Origin: VAYN01 sp964540905
Lineage (GTDB): Bacteria; Actinomycetota; Thermoleophilia; Solirubrobacterales; 70-9
Length of the DNA: 64,000 nt
Direction: 5' to 3'
Assembly: GCA_964540905.1 (NCBI GenBank)
Contig: CAZIOS010000001.1
Span: 62,001-126,000, forward strand
The translations under genes and the position numbers were made by a program. Below the pieces are notes generated by a model. The model was not told the DNA's origin. It made no database searches and saw nothing but the letters and a program-made list of their open reading frames with translations. Below are positions 48,095 through 57,042 of the stretch, piece after piece (within the stretch, counting starts at the first letter, position 1; every line of letters starts with the position of its first letter).

Positions 48095-49426
48095 CTAAAC
48101 AGTGGCGAGCGCGGGCTCGCGCGCCGGACGGCGGGCGCTGATCACGACCGGGGTGCCGTCCTTGGGCGAGAGGGTGACGTTGCGGCGCCCGGTCTGCTCC
48201 GGCGCCGGGCTGGCCTTGCGCAGGTCGCAGCGGCTCAGCACCTCGCGCAGGACGATCCGCATCTCGAACTCGGCGAAGGAGGCACCGATGCAGCGGCGGA
48301 TGCCGCCGCCGAAGGGGACCCAGGCGTAGGTGTCGGGAGCGTCCTCGAGGAAGCGCTCGGGGCGGAAGGCGAAGGGCTCGGGGTAGACGTCGGCGCGGGT
48401 ATGGGTGAGCCAGATCGCCGGCGAGACGTCGGTCCCGGCCGGCAGCGAGAGGCCGTCGACCTCCAGGTCCGTGGCGAGGCGGCGGCCGGCGAGCGGCACG
48501 ACCGGGCGCAGCCGCAGCGACTCGGCGATCGTCGCCCGCAGGTAGTCCTCGGCGCCGTCCTCGAGCGAGTCGCGCAGGCGCTGCAGGCTGGTCGCGTGGC
48601 GCAGCAGCAGGTCGAAGGTCCAGGCCAGCCCGGTCGCCGTCGTCTCGTGGCCGGCGAGCAGCAGCGTCATCAGCTGGTCGCGAAGCTCGGTGTCGGTCAT
48701 CCCCTCGCCGTCCTCGAAGCGGGCCAGGATCAGGGCCGAGAGCATGTCGTCGCGCTGCTCGAGATCGTCGCGACGGCGGTGCTCGGCGATCTCGGCGTAG
48801 AGCAGGTCGTCGATCTCCTTCATCCCGGCCTCGATCTTGGCCAGGGGATAGCGGCCGCCGAAGCGGCGGGTGGCGAGGACGAAGAGCTGGGTCAGCGGCG
48901 AGGAGGTCTCGGCCAGGAGCTTGCCGAGGCGGTCGCGCAGCTGCGCCAGCCGCGGGCCCTCGGCGACGCCGAAGACGACGCGGAGGATCACCTCCAGGGT
49001 GATCGCCTGCATCCGCGGGTGGATCGCGAACTCGCGGTCCAGCGGCCAGGAGTCGATCTCGGCGTCGACTATCTCGGCGACGATCGACTCGTAGGAACGC
49101 ATCCGCTCGCCGTGGAAGGCCGGCAGCATCAGCTTGCGGTGGGCGAGATGGTCGGCGCCTTCGAGCAGCAGCAGCGAGCGCGAGCCGAGGATCGGTTCGA
49201 GGAAGATGTTGCGGCCGGGCGGCAGCCCGTGGGCGCGCTCCATGTAGAGGGCCTTGATCGCGGCCGGGTCGGAGATCAGCACCATCGGCCGCTCGAAGCC
49301 GAGGAACTTGACGCTGAAGGAGTCGCCGTAGCGCTGGCGGCACTCCTGCATGAAGGGCAGCGGCCGGAAGGCCCAGCGCAGCGTCTGGACCAGCGGGGAG
49401 CTGCTTGGTTCCGGCGGCAGCGGCAC
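48095..49426 (-). CDS. Cytochrome P450
   Basis: A 443-residue P450 monooxygenase. Signature elements are the I-helix AGHETTATGL, the K-helix ESLRLRPVVP, the PERF segment FRPERFLEDAP and the haem loop FGGGIRRCIG with the axial Cys. The sequence type (class resembling CYP110/CYP135-like enzymes) suggests hydrophobic substrates such as fatty acids or terpenoids, but no assignment is possible. No ferredoxin gene is adjacent. It is divergent from purC by 65 bases and sits as an insertion in the purine region. Confidence 0.95.
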   Translation of the reverse strand: MPLPPEPSSSPLVQTLRWAFRPLPFMQECRQRYGDSFSVKFLGFERPMVLISDPAAIKALYMERAHGLPPGRNIFLEPILGSRSLLLLEGADHLAHRKLMLPAFHGERMRSYESIVAEIVDAEIDSWPLDREFAIHPRMQAITLEVILRVVFGVAEGPRLAQLRDRLGKLLAETSSPLTQLFVLATRRFGGRYPLAKIEAGMKEIDDLLYAEIAEHRRRDDLEQRDDMLSALILARFEDGEGMTDTELRDQLMTLLLAGHETTATGLAWTFDLLLRHATSLQRLRDSLEDGAEDYLRATIAESLRLRPVVPLAGRRLATDLEVDGLSLPAGTDVSPAIWLTHTRADVYPEPFAFRPERFLEDAPDTYAWVPFGGGIRRCIGASFAEFEMRIVLREVLSRCDLRKASPAPEQTGRRNVTLSPKDGTPVVISARRPAREPALATV

Positions 49427-49491
49427 CGGGCAAGGATCGCAGAGGGGGACCGCGCCGTGGGTCCGCTTCCCGGATGGTTAGCATCGGCTTA

Positions 49492-50340
49492 ATGACTACC
49501 GTTGCCGACCTCAAGCTCCTCTCCTCGGGCAAGGTGCGCGAGATCTACGAGTGGGAGGACGACCTGCTGATGGTCGCCTCCGACCGCATCTCCACCTACG
49601 ACGTGGTGCTGCCCACCCCGATCCCCGACAAGGGCAAGGTGCTGAACCGGATGTCGGAATTCTGGTTCGAGCTGACCGCCGACGTCGTCCCCAACCACTT
49701 CCTCTCCGACGACGTGCCGGAGGAGGTGAGCGAACGGGCGATGCGGGTGCGGAAGCTGGAGATGTACCCGGTCGAGTGCGTCGTCCGCGGCTACCTCTCC
49801 GGCTCGGGCTGGAAGGAATACCGCGAGGGCGGCGCCGTCTGCGGGATCGAGCTGCCGGCCGGGCTGCTGGAGTCCGACCAGCTGCCGGAGCCGATCTTCA
49901 CGCCGGCGACCAAGGCCGAGATCGGCGACCACGACGAGAACGTCGACTTCGAGCGGGCGGCCGAGATCGTCGGCGACCGGGCGCTGCTGGAGGAGCTGCG
50001 GCGGATCTCGATCGAGGTCTACCGGCGCGGCGCCGAGCACGCGGCGGCGCGCGGGATCGTCCTCGCCGACACCAAGTTCGAGTTCGGCCGCCACGCCGGC
50101 GCCGAGATCGTCCTCGCCGACGAGGTGCTGACCCCGGACTCCTCGCGCTTCTGGCCCGCCGACAGCTACCGGCCCGGCGCCACCCCGCCCTCCTTCGACA
50201 AGCAGTTCGTTCGCGACTGGGCCAGCGAGACCGGCTGGGACAAGACGCCGCCGGGCCCGGAGCTGCCGCCCGACGTGGTCGAGCAGACCCGCGGCAAATA
50301 CGTCGAGGCCTACGAGCGGATCACGGAGCGCTCCTTCTAG
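49492..50340 (+). CDS. purC: SAICAR synthase
   Basis: A 282-residue enzyme joining aspartate to CAIR in purine synthesis. Marks are SSGKVREIYEWEDDLLMVASDRIS near the start (glycine-rich loop), VVRGYLSGSGWKEY, GIELPAGLLESDQLPEPIFTPATK and LADTKFEFGRH. ATG at 49492 gives the family start; the frame is open for 29 codons upstream without homology. Between it and purS lies the XRE/nucleotidyltransferase pair. Confidence 0.96.
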   Translation: MTTVADLKLLSSGKVREIYEWEDDLLMVASDRISTYDVVLPTPIPDKGKVLNRMSEFWFELTADVVPNHFLSDDVPEEVSERAMRVRKLEMYPVECVVRGYLSGSGWKEYREGGAVCGIELPAGLLESDQLPEPIFTPATKAEIGDHDENVDFERAAEIVGDRALLEELRRISIEVYRRGAEHAAARGIVLADTKFEFGRHAGAEIVLADEVLTPDSSRFWPADSYRPGATPPSFDKQFVRDWASETGWDKTPPGPELPPDVVEQTRGKYVEAYERITERSF

Positions 50341-50367
50341 CTCGCTTGCGGCGATTCTCGCCATCCT

Positions 50368-50385
50368 GATACCTAGTTAGGTATC
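50368..50385. promoter_or_regulatory. Perfect palindrome before XRE gene
   Basis: GATACCTA-GT-TAGGTATC, 8-base perfect arms with a 2-base centre, nine bases upstream of the XRE start in an otherwise GC-rich region. A natural binding site for the XRE protein's own dimer (autoregulation); function inferred. Confidence 0.7.
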
Positions 50386-50393
50386 GTATTGGA

Positions 50394-50711
50394 GTGGACC
50401 CGCTCCAGGAGATAGTTCGGCGAATGCGGCTGACCGCTGGTCTCTCGCAACGCGCCTTGGCCGAGCGGGCGGGCACCTCGCAGCCGGCGGTCGTTCGCTA
50501 CGAGAGCGGTGCCACGGCGCCAACGCTGCAGACGCTCGAACGCCTTGCCTCCGCTTGCGGGCGCCAACTGCGGATCGACGTCGAGCCGGTTCCCGACCCA
50601 GACGACGTCCGGCTCGCCGAGCTGCTGCTCGGGATGACTCCTGCGCAGCGGCTGCGGGCGCTTGGTCGCTACGCCCGGCTGCGCGGCCTCACCGCTCCGG
50701 AGGCGCCATGA
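50394..50711 (+). CDS. XRE-family regulator/antitoxin-like protein
   Basis: A 105-residue protein with a Cro/CI HTH at about residues 8-62 (IVRRMRLTAGLSQRALAERA, GTSQPAVVRYESGATAPTL) and a C-terminal helical tail (RLAELLLGMTPAQRLRAL). GTG at 50394 directly follows GGA and lies just after the palindrome at 50368-50385; ribosome binding would overlap the operator. It overlaps the nucleotidyltransferase gene by four bases (ATGA), the arrangement of a toxin-antitoxin-like pair. Confidence 0.85.
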   Translation: MDPLQEIVRRMRLTAGLSQRALAERAGTSQPAVVRYESGATAPTLQTLERLASACGRQLRIDVEPVPDPDDVRLAELLLGMTPAQRLRALGRYARLRGLTAPEAP

Positions 50712-51199
50712 GCGACCTCGACCCCGAGCGGCTCCTGCGGACCCTGGCCAAGCACGATGTGGAGTTCTGCGTGATCGGGGCGGTTGCCGCCTGGCTCCAG
50801 GGGAGCCCAACCGTCACCCTCGACCTCGACGTGATGCCCCGCCGCGATCTCGACAACGCCGACCGGCTGGCGGCGTCGCTGAACGAACTCGGCGTCCGGG
50901 CGAGCTCCGGGGAGCGGCTCGAGTTGGAGGGCGGCGATTTCCTCGGCTGGCGCAGCCAGCGATTCGAGACCGAGGCCGGGCCGCTGGACGTGGTGGCGCA
51001 GGCGGCGGCGATCGGCGGTTTCGAGAGCGTGCCGACGATCGAGCTCCAGCTCGACGGCCTGGCGATCCGGGTGGCGACGATCGACGCGGTGATCGCCTCC
51101 AAGGAGGAGCTGGGACGGCCCAAGGACACCGCCGCGCTGCCGGCGCTCTACGCAACCCGGGAGGCGCTGCGACGCCGGGACAGGGGTCGGGATCGCTAG
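50708..51199 (+). CDS. Nucleotidyltransferase-fold protein, toxin-like
   Basis: A 163-residue protein of the nucleotidyltransferase superfamily (AbiEii/DUF6036-like): HDVEFCVIGAVAAWLQGSP with the G-x-A entry, TVTLDLDVMPRRD (the two metal-binding Asp) and FETEAGPLDVV (third acidic position), IASKEELGRPKD near the end. With the XRE gene it forms a probable toxin-antitoxin or abortive-infection-like unit. Which of the two is the toxin cannot be read from sequence; by family the nucleotidyltransferase is the likelier effector. Confidence 0.78.
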   Translation: MSDLDPERLLRTLAKHDVEFCVIGAVAAWLQGSPTVTLDLDVMPRRDLDNADRLAASLNELGVRASSGERLELEGGDFLGWRSQRFETEAGPLDVVAQAAAIGGFESVPTIELQLDGLAIRVATIDAVIASKEELGRPKDTAALPALYATREALRRRDRGRDR

Positions 51200-51200
51200 A

Positions 51201-51431
51201 TTGGCGCCCTTGAAGGCGCGCGTCCTGATCCGGCCCAAGCAGGGGATCCTCGATCCCCAGGGCAAGGCGGTCGAGCGGGCGCTGCCGGCGCTCGGGTTCG
51301 AGGGCGTCGAGCACGTACGCGTCGGTCGCCTGGTCGAGCTCGAGGCCGAGGACCCGGCGCGGCTGGCGGAGCTCTGCGAGCAGCTCCTCGCCAACCCCCT
51401 GATCGAGGACTACGAGATCCAGACCCTGTGA
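51201..51431 (+). CDS. purS: FGAM synthase subunit PurS
   Basis: A 76-residue subunit that tethers PurQ to PurL in the three-part formylglycinamidine ribonucleotide synthase. VLIRPKQGILDPQGKAVERAL and VRVGRLVELE are typical. TTG start two bases after the nucleotidyltransferase stop; the purQ start overlaps its stop (GTGA). Confidence 0.92.
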   Translation: MAPLKARVLIRPKQGILDPQGKAVERALPALGFEGVEHVRVGRLVELEAEDPARLAELCEQLLANPLIEDYEIQTL

Positions 51432-52054
51432 TCTGGGGAGTCCTCCAGTTCCCCGGTTCCTGCGACGAGCGGGACGCCCTGCACGCCTGCTCGCTGCTCG
51501 GCGAGGCGCGGCTGGTCTGGCACGAGGACCGCGACCTCGGCGGCGCCGAGGCGATCGTCGTCCCCGGCGGCTTCTCCTACGGCGACTACCTGCGGGCCGG
51601 CGCGATCGCTCGCTTCTCGCCGGCAATGGAGGCGGTCGCCGAGCTGGCCGCGGCCGGTGGCCCGGTGCTGGGGATCTGCAACGGCTTCCAGGTCCTCTGC
51701 GAGGCCGGCCTGCTGCCCGGCGCCCTCCTCCTGAACGAGAGCCTGCGCTTCGTCTGCCGCCAGCTCGAGCTGATCGGGGACGACGAGCGGCTCTCGATTC
51801 CGGTCAAGCATGGGGAAGGCCGGTACTGGGCGCCGGAGGAGGTGCTCGACGAGCTGGAGGCGCGGGGGCAGGTCGTCTACCGCTACGCGCCCGGGCAGAA
51901 CCCGAACGGGTCGGCGCGGGACATCGCCGGGGTCCGCAACGAGGCCGGCAACGTGGTCGGGCTGATGCCGCACCCCGAGCACGCGGTCGATCCCCTGACC
52001 GGGTCGACCGACGGGCTGAAGGTGTTCGAGGCGCTCGCCGGGGCGCGGGCATGA
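51428..52054 (+). CDS. purQ: FGAM synthase subunit PurQ
   Basis: A 208-residue class I glutamine amidotransferase supplying ammonia to PurL. Catalytic Cys in LGICNGFQ (about residue 83), His and Glu in LMPHPEHAVD. VLQFPGSCDERDAL and VPGGFSYGDYLRAGAI are the usual N-terminal blocks. GTG start in GTGA with purS, stop overlapping purL's ATG: tight purS-purQ-purL coupling. Confidence 0.95.
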   Translation: MIWGVLQFPGSCDERDALHACSLLGEARLVWHEDRDLGGAEAIVVPGGFSYGDYLRAGAIARFSPAMEAVAELAAAGGPVLGICNGFQVLCEAGLLPGALLLNESLRFVCRQLELIGDDERLSIPVKHGEGRYWAPEEVLDELEARGQVVYRYAPGQNPNGSARDIAGVRNEAGNVVGLMPHPEHAVDPLTGSTDGLKVFEALAGARA

Positions 52055-54228
52055 CCGTCGGTACCCCGAAGCACCGCGAGCTGGGGCTCACCGACTCCGA
52101 GTTCGAGCTGATCGTCGAGCAGCTCGGGCGCGAGCCCAACGACGTCGAGCTGGCGATGTTCAGCCTGCTCTGGTCCGAGCACTGCGCCTACAAGCACTCG
52201 CGCAAGCTGCTGCGGCGGCTGCCGACCGAGGGCGAGCGGGTGCTGATGGGGCCGGGCGAGAACGCCGGCGCGGTCGACGTCGGCAACGGCTACGCGGTCG
52301 CCTTCAAGGTCGAGTCGCACAACCACCCGAGCGCGGTCGAGCCCTTCCAGGGAGCCGCGACCGGGGTCGGCGGCATCCTCCGCGACGTCTTCGCGATCGG
52401 CGCCCGGCCGATCGCGATCCTCGACAGCCTCCGCTTCGGCGAGCTCGACTCGGTCCGCTCGCGCCACCTGCTCGACGGCGCCGTGCGCGGGATCGGCCAC
52501 TACGGCAACTCGATCGGGGTGGCGACGGTCGGCGGCGAGATCTACTTCGAGGAGCCCTACGAGCACAACTGCCTGGTCAACGCGATGTGCCTGGGGCTGG
52601 CGAAGACCTCCGAGATGGTCCGCGCCGCCGCCGCCGGGGTCGGCAACGCGGTGGTGCTGATGGGCGCCGCGACCGGGCGCGACGGGATCGGCGGCGCCTC
52701 GGTGCTGGCCTCGGCCGAGCTCGGCGAGGGCGACGAGGCGAAGCGGCCGACGGTCCAGATCGGCGATCCCTTCGAGGAGTCGAAGCTGCTCGAGTGCTGC
52801 CTGGAGCTGCTGGAGAAAGGGCTGCTGGTCTCGCTCCAGGACCTCGGCGCCGCTGGGCTCACCTCCTCGGCGGGGGAGATGGCGAGCGCCGGCGGGGTCG
52901 GGATCGATCTCGACGTGGCGAAGGTGCCGCTGCGCGAGGCCGACATGGAGCCGTTCGAGATCATGGTCTCCGAGTCGCAGGAGCGGATGCTGGCGGTGGT
53001 CGAGCCGGCGCGAGTGGCGGCGGTGCTGGCGGTCTGCGAGAAATGGCAGACCGGGGCGGCGGAGATCGGCGCGGTCACCGACGGCGGCCAGATCCGGATC
53101 CTGCGCGGCACCGACGTCGTCGGCGAGATGCCGGTCGCGGCGCTGGTCGACGGCTGCCCGCTCTACGACCTCGAGCCGGCCGAGCCGGAGGGCTGGATCT
53201 ACGGCAACCGGACGACCCTGGCGAGCGGGATCGCGGCCGAGGACGAGCTGCTGGCGCTGCTCGCCGCCCCCAGCATCGCCTCCAAGCGCTGGGCCTTCGA
53301 GCAGTACGACTCGGTGGTGGGATCGCGCACGGTGCGGCGACCGGAGGCGGCCGACGCCGCCGTCCTGCGGCTGCCCGAGGCCGGCAACGCGATCGCCGTC
53401 TCGATCGACGGCAACGGCCGCCGAGTCGCCTGCGACCCCTACGCCGGCACGGTCGAGGCGGTGCTCGAGTGCGCCCAGAACCTCGCCTGCGTCGGCGCCG
53501 AGCCGCTCGGCCTGACCAACTGCCTCAACTTCGGCAACCCCGAGAAGCCGGCGCCCGCCTGGCAGCTCGACCGCGCCGTCAGCGGCCTCGCCGACGCCTG
53601 CACGGCGCTCGGCGTCCCCGTCGTCGGCGGCAACGTCTCCCTCTACAACGAGGGCCCGGAAGGGCCGATCTACCCGACCCCGGTGGTGGCGATGGTCGGC
53701 GAGCTGCCGGACCCGGCCCGGGTCGCCGGCAGCGCCTTCGCCACCGCGGGCGACGCGATCGCCCTCTTCGGCCCCTTCTCCCCCACCCTCGCCGGCTCGG
53801 AGCTGGCGAAGCAGCGGGGGGAGCTCGGCGCCGGCCTGCCGGCGCCCGAGGTCGAGCAGGTCGCCGCCGCCTGCGCCGCGCTCCGCGATGCCGTCCGCGC
53901 CGGCGCCCTCGCCAGCGCCCACGACGTCAGCGACGGCGGCCTCGCCTGCGCCCTGGCCGAGTCCGCGATCGGCGGCGGGCTCGGCGCCCGCGTCGACCTG
54001 GCACCGCTGCGCGAGCGCGGCTGCTCGCCGGCGGAGGCGCTGTTCGGCGAGGGCGCCGGCGGCTTCCTGCTCAGCGGCGATCGGGCCGGGCTGGAGCGGC
54101 TCGGCGCCGTCGTCATCGGCGAGGTCGGCGGCACCACGATCGAGATCGCCGCCGGCGACCGCAGTCTCACCGTCGGCCTCGCCAGCGCCGCCAGCGCCTG
54201 GCGCTCGCTCGGCTCGCGGCTCGCCTGA
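52051..54228 (+). CDS. purL: FGAM synthase large subunit PurL
   Basis: A 725-residue small-type PurL that makes FGAM from FGAR with ammonia from PurQ. It contains WSEHCAYKHS, VESHNHPSAVEPFQGAATG, ILRDVFAIGARP, GGNVSLYNE and the C-terminal AHDVSDGGLA repeat of the PurM-like fold. The short type requires PurS and PurQ, both present upstream. Complete. Confidence 0.97.
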   Translation: MTVGTPKHRELGLTDSEFELIVEQLGREPNDVELAMFSLLWSEHCAYKHSRKLLRRLPTEGERVLMGPGENAGAVDVGNGYAVAFKVESHNHPSAVEPFQGAATGVGGILRDVFAIGARPIAILDSLRFGELDSVRSRHLLDGAVRGIGHYGNSIGVATVGGEIYFEEPYEHNCLVNAMCLGLAKTSEMVRAAAAGVGNAVVLMGAATGRDGIGGASVLASAELGEGDEAKRPTVQIGDPFEESKLLECCLELLEKGLLVSLQDLGAAGLTSSAGEMASAGGVGIDLDVAKVPLREADMEPFEIMVSESQERMLAVVEPARVAAVLAVCEKWQTGAAEIGAVTDGGQIRILRGTDVVGEMPVAALVDGCPLYDLEPAEPEGWIYGNRTTLASGIAAEDELLALLAAPSIASKRWAFEQYDSVVGSRTVRRPEAADAAVLRLPEAGNAIAVSIDGNGRRVACDPYAGTVEAVLECAQNLACVGAEPLGLTNCLNFGNPEKPAPAWQLDRAVSGLADACTALGVPVVGGNVSLYNEGPEGPIYPTPVVAMVGELPDPARVAGSAFATAGDAIALFGPFSPTLAGSELAKQRGELGAGLPAPEVEQVAAACAALRDAVRAGALASAHDVSDGGLACALAESAIGGGLGARVDLAPLRERGCSPAEALFGEGAGGFLLSGDRAGLERLGAVVIGEVGGTTIEIAAGDRSLTVGLASAASAWRSLGSRLA

Positions 54229-54238
54229 ACGCCGCCGG

Positions 54239-55378
54239 CTACTTCTTCTTGTGGTGGTGCGCCGCCGCGGGCTTGATCGTCACGTTCTGGGTGATCGTCT
54301 GCGTTTCGCCCTGGGCGTTGTGGGCGACCACGGTCAGGGTCGCCTCGAGCTTGTGCCGCTTGCGCAGCTTCGCCTTCGCGGCGCCGCTCAGATGCACTTT
54401 GATCGGCCGCGACTTGCCCGGCGGCACCTTGGTCTTGCCGCTGCCTAGCACGGGCGGCGTCTTCGCTCTCGAGGTCCCGGCGCGGGCGGCGTTGGCGGCC
54501 TGTTCGGTCAGCGTCTGGGTCGTTTCCGTGGTCGGCGGGTCGGTGGCCTTGCCGAAGGTGAGCGCCCCGTCGGCGCCCGCCTGCACCGGCTTGTGGCCGA
54601 GCTTGACGCCACCGCCGGCGGCTTCTGGGGCAGGCGCCGCAGGGACAGGGCCTAGCGTGAAGCTGGCCAGCAGTTCGTAGCCCGTCGGATCGGTCGGCGT
54701 CACGTACTCGCTGTTGGTGTGTTCGGGCGCCGGGAAGTAGGTGATGTCACGGTCGGCTCCACTGCCGATCAGAGTGCGGCCGGTGGAGAGGAGCGGCAGC
54801 GACGCGGTCGGGCTGAGGACCGATATCGCCACGCCGTCGAAGGATCCTCTCTCTCCCTGGATCGACAGGTTCGGCACCGGCTGGGAGGAGACGGCAAGGT
54901 CGAGCGGAACCGTCGTCTCCTGGTTGGCCGGAACCGTGAAGGTGGGGCTTATCTCCGGGACCTGGCAGCAGTAGGTGTTCGGCTCGGAGGGAATCGACGA
55001 CCCTTCCTGCGTGCTGGTCAGCACGACCACCTGCATCGGGCCGGGATTCGGCATCGCCGGCAGGGTGACGCTGGTGATCTCGCCGACGCCGCCCGTGGTT
55101 TCGGGGAACGGGACGCCATCGGAGCCCCTGACGCTGGTCCAGTACCACATGCATGACGAGGCGCCGTGGAACGGCGGGTAATTGCTCTCGCAGCTCAGAC
55201 CCGGGGTGATCGCCTGCGCCGGGTTGCCGCCGAACTGGGTGTTGGCGCTTGCCGCCGCGGCCCCCCAGATCAGGCAGATCGCCATCGAGAGCACCGCGGC
55301 GCGAAGCAGCTCGGCTCTACCGATGCTGAGCGCTGGCCACCGAATCAACCCTCTCTTCTCCATACGCCGGTACTTCAT
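54239..55378 (-). CDS. Secreted protein of unknown function
   Basis: A 379-residue exported protein. Basic residues and a hydrophobic stretch at about 20-45 (AVLSMAICLIWGAAAASA) form a signal peptide. The mature part is beta-rich, with Cys in GLSCESNYPPFHGASSCMW and TYCCQ, PGPMQVVVL, then an Ala/Thr-rich linker and a C-terminal SGAAKAKLRKRHKLEATLTV domain, ending in HHHKKK. That last domain recurs in secreted actinobacterial proteins. I recognise no function. ATG at 55378 is a choice between several close in-frame starts (also 55363). It interrupts the purL-purF order and is convergent with purL. Confidence 0.68.
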   Translation of the reverse strand: MKYRRMEKRGLIRWPALSIGRAELLRAAVLSMAICLIWGAAAASANTQFGGNPAQAITPGLSCESNYPPFHGASSCMWYWTSVRGSDGVPFPETTGGVGEITSVTLPAMPNPGPMQVVVLTSTQEGSSIPSEPNTYCCQVPEISPTFTVPANQETTVPLDLAVSSQPVPNLSIQGERGSFDGVAISVLSPTASLPLLSTGRTLIGSGADRDITYFPAPEHTNSEYVTPTDPTGYELLASFTLGPVPAAPAPEAAGGGVKLGHKPVQAGADGALTFGKATDPPTTETTQTLTEQAANAARAGTSRAKTPPVLGSGKTKVPPGKSRPIKVHLSGAAKAKLRKRHKLEATLTVVAHNAQGETQTITQNVTIKPAAAHHHKKK

Positions 55379-55509
55379 ACCACGTCGGCAGCGGTTTGAG
55401 GGCGAGCGTGACCGCACCGGCGAGCAGCGCCGCCAGGGCCGAGAAGAGGTAGGCGCCGTTGGAGACGTCGAGCGCCGCGGCCAGGCGCTGGACGTGCTGC
55501 TCGCCGGGT
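55317..55509 (-). pseudogene. Possible membrane-protein remnant
   Basis: An open minus-strand frame overlapping the secreted-protein start reads HVQRLAAALDVSNGAYLFSA and then a hydrophobic helix and a short polar end with a stop at 55317. It looks like the C-terminal helix of a transporter rather than random shadow sequence, but no good start exists and the purF leader overlaps it. Listed as a weak candidate only. Confidence 0.25.
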
Positions 55510-55587
55510 CCAGCTCCGCTGCTACCCTGCCCCGGTAGGCAGTCTGCCTGCGCGTCCCGTCTCCCTATCTGCGAGGAAAACGCGCTC

Positions 55588-57033
55588 TTGACTACCGGCG
55601 AGCGGCCCATCATCGACCGCGACGGACCGCGCGACGAGTGCGGTGTCTTCGGCGTCTACGCGCCCGGCCACGACGTCGCCCGCCTCGCCTACTTCGGCCT
55701 CTACGCGCTCCAGCACCGCGGCCAGGAGTCGGCCGGGATCGCCACCGGCGAGGGCGGTCACATCACCACCCTGCGCGACAGTGGCCTGGTCTCCCAGGTC
55801 TTCGACGAGGAGAAGCTGAAGGCGCTGGAGGGCGACATGGCGATCGGCCACGTCCGCTACTCGACCACCGGCGGCGGCTCCTGGGAGAACGCGCAGCCGG
55901 TCTGGCGCGACGACGGCCGCGAGGTGGCGCTCGCCCACAACGGCAACCTCACCAACGCGGTCGAGCTCTGGAGCGAGCTGAAGCGGCAGGGGATCGACTT
56001 CCGCGGCAGCTCCGACTCGGAGATCATCGCCGCCCTGGTCTCCTCGCACGGCGGCAAGCTGATCGAGGACGCGGTCGCCGAGGTGATGCCGCGCCTGCAG
56101 GGCGCCTACTCGACCGTGGTGATGACCAAGCGGGCGATCGTCGCCTTCCGCGACCCGCACGGGATCCGGCCGCTCAGCCTCGGGCGCCTGGGCGAGCGCT
56201 TCGTCGTCGCCTCCGAGAGCTGCGCCTTCGACATCATCGGCGCTGAGCTGATGCGCGAGGTGCACCCGGGCGAGATGGTCTCGCTGACCGAGCGCGGGCT
56301 GGAGACGCGCCAGGTGGTGAAGACCGAGCGCCGCGCCAGCTGCGTCTTCGAGCACATCTACTTCTCCCGCCCCGACAGCCGGCTCGAGGGCAACGTCCTG
56401 CAGCAGGTGCGGGGTCGGATGGGCGAGATCCTCTGGCGCGAGGCGCCGGTCGAGGCCGATCTGGTGATCGCGGTGCCGGACTCCGGCAACCCGGCCGCGG
56501 CCGGGTTCGCCCGCGCCTCCAAGCTGCCGCGCGACGACGGTCTGATCAAGAACCGCTACGTGGCGCGGACCTTCATCCAGCCCGGCCAAGAGCTGCGCAA
56601 ACACGGCCTGCGGCTGAAGTTCAACCCGCTGCCGGAGATCGTCGCCGGCAAGCGGATCGTCGTCGTCGACGACTCGATCGTGCGCGGCAACACCACCCGC
56701 CAGATCGTCGGCATGCTGCGCGACGCCGGCGCCCACGAGGTCCACCTGCGGATCTCGGCGCCGCCGATCCGCAACCCCTGCCACTACGGCGTCGACATGT
56801 CGACCCGCGAGGAGATGATCGCCCACGACCGCAGCGTCGAGGAGATCGCCGACGAGCTCGACGCCGACTCGCTCGCCTACCTCTCGATGGAAGGCGTCTA
56901 CGAGGCGATCGGCGGCGACCCCGCCGAACATTGCGACGCCTGCTTCAGCGGCCACTACCCGCTCGGCGACCCCGACGACGCCAACGGGAAATTTGCCCTT
57001 GAGGACGTCGCCGTGGTCCCAGCCAGCGGCTGA
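55588..57033 (+). CDS. purF: Amidophosphoribosyltransferase
   Basis: A 481-residue first enzyme of de novo purine synthesis (PRPP and glutamine give phosphoribosylamine). After a short propeptide of about 17 residues comes the nucleophile Cys in DECGVFGVYAPG; the PRTase domain has IVVVDDSIVRGNTTRQIVG. Cys residues in RASCVFEH, NPCHYGVDM and HCDACFSGHYP match the 4Fe-4S type of Bacillus PurF. TTG at 55588 is set by GAGGA ten bases upstream; the open frame before it is not PurF-like. Confidence 0.96.
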   Translation: MTTGERPIIDRDGPRDECGVFGVYAPGHDVARLAYFGLYALQHRGQESAGIATGEGGHITTLRDSGLVSQVFDEEKLKALEGDMAIGHVRYSTTGGGSWENAQPVWRDDGREVALAHNGNLTNAVELWSELKRQGIDFRGSSDSEIIAALVSSHGGKLIEDAVAEVMPRLQGAYSTVVMTKRAIVAFRDPHGIRPLSLGRLGERFVVASESCAFDIIGAELMREVHPGEMVSLTERGLETRQVVKTERRASCVFEHIYFSRPDSRLEGNVLQQVRGRMGEILWREAPVEADLVIAVPDSGNPAAAGFARASKLPRDDGLIKNRYVARTFIQPGQELRKHGLRLKFNPLPEIVAGKRIVVVDDSIVRGNTTRQIVGMLRDAGAHEVHLRISAPPIRNPCHYGVDMSTREEMIAHDRSVEEIADELDADSLAYLSMEGVYEAIGGDPAEHCDACFSGHYPLGDPDDANGKFALEDVAVVPASG

Positions 57034-57042
57034 TTCGCGGCG

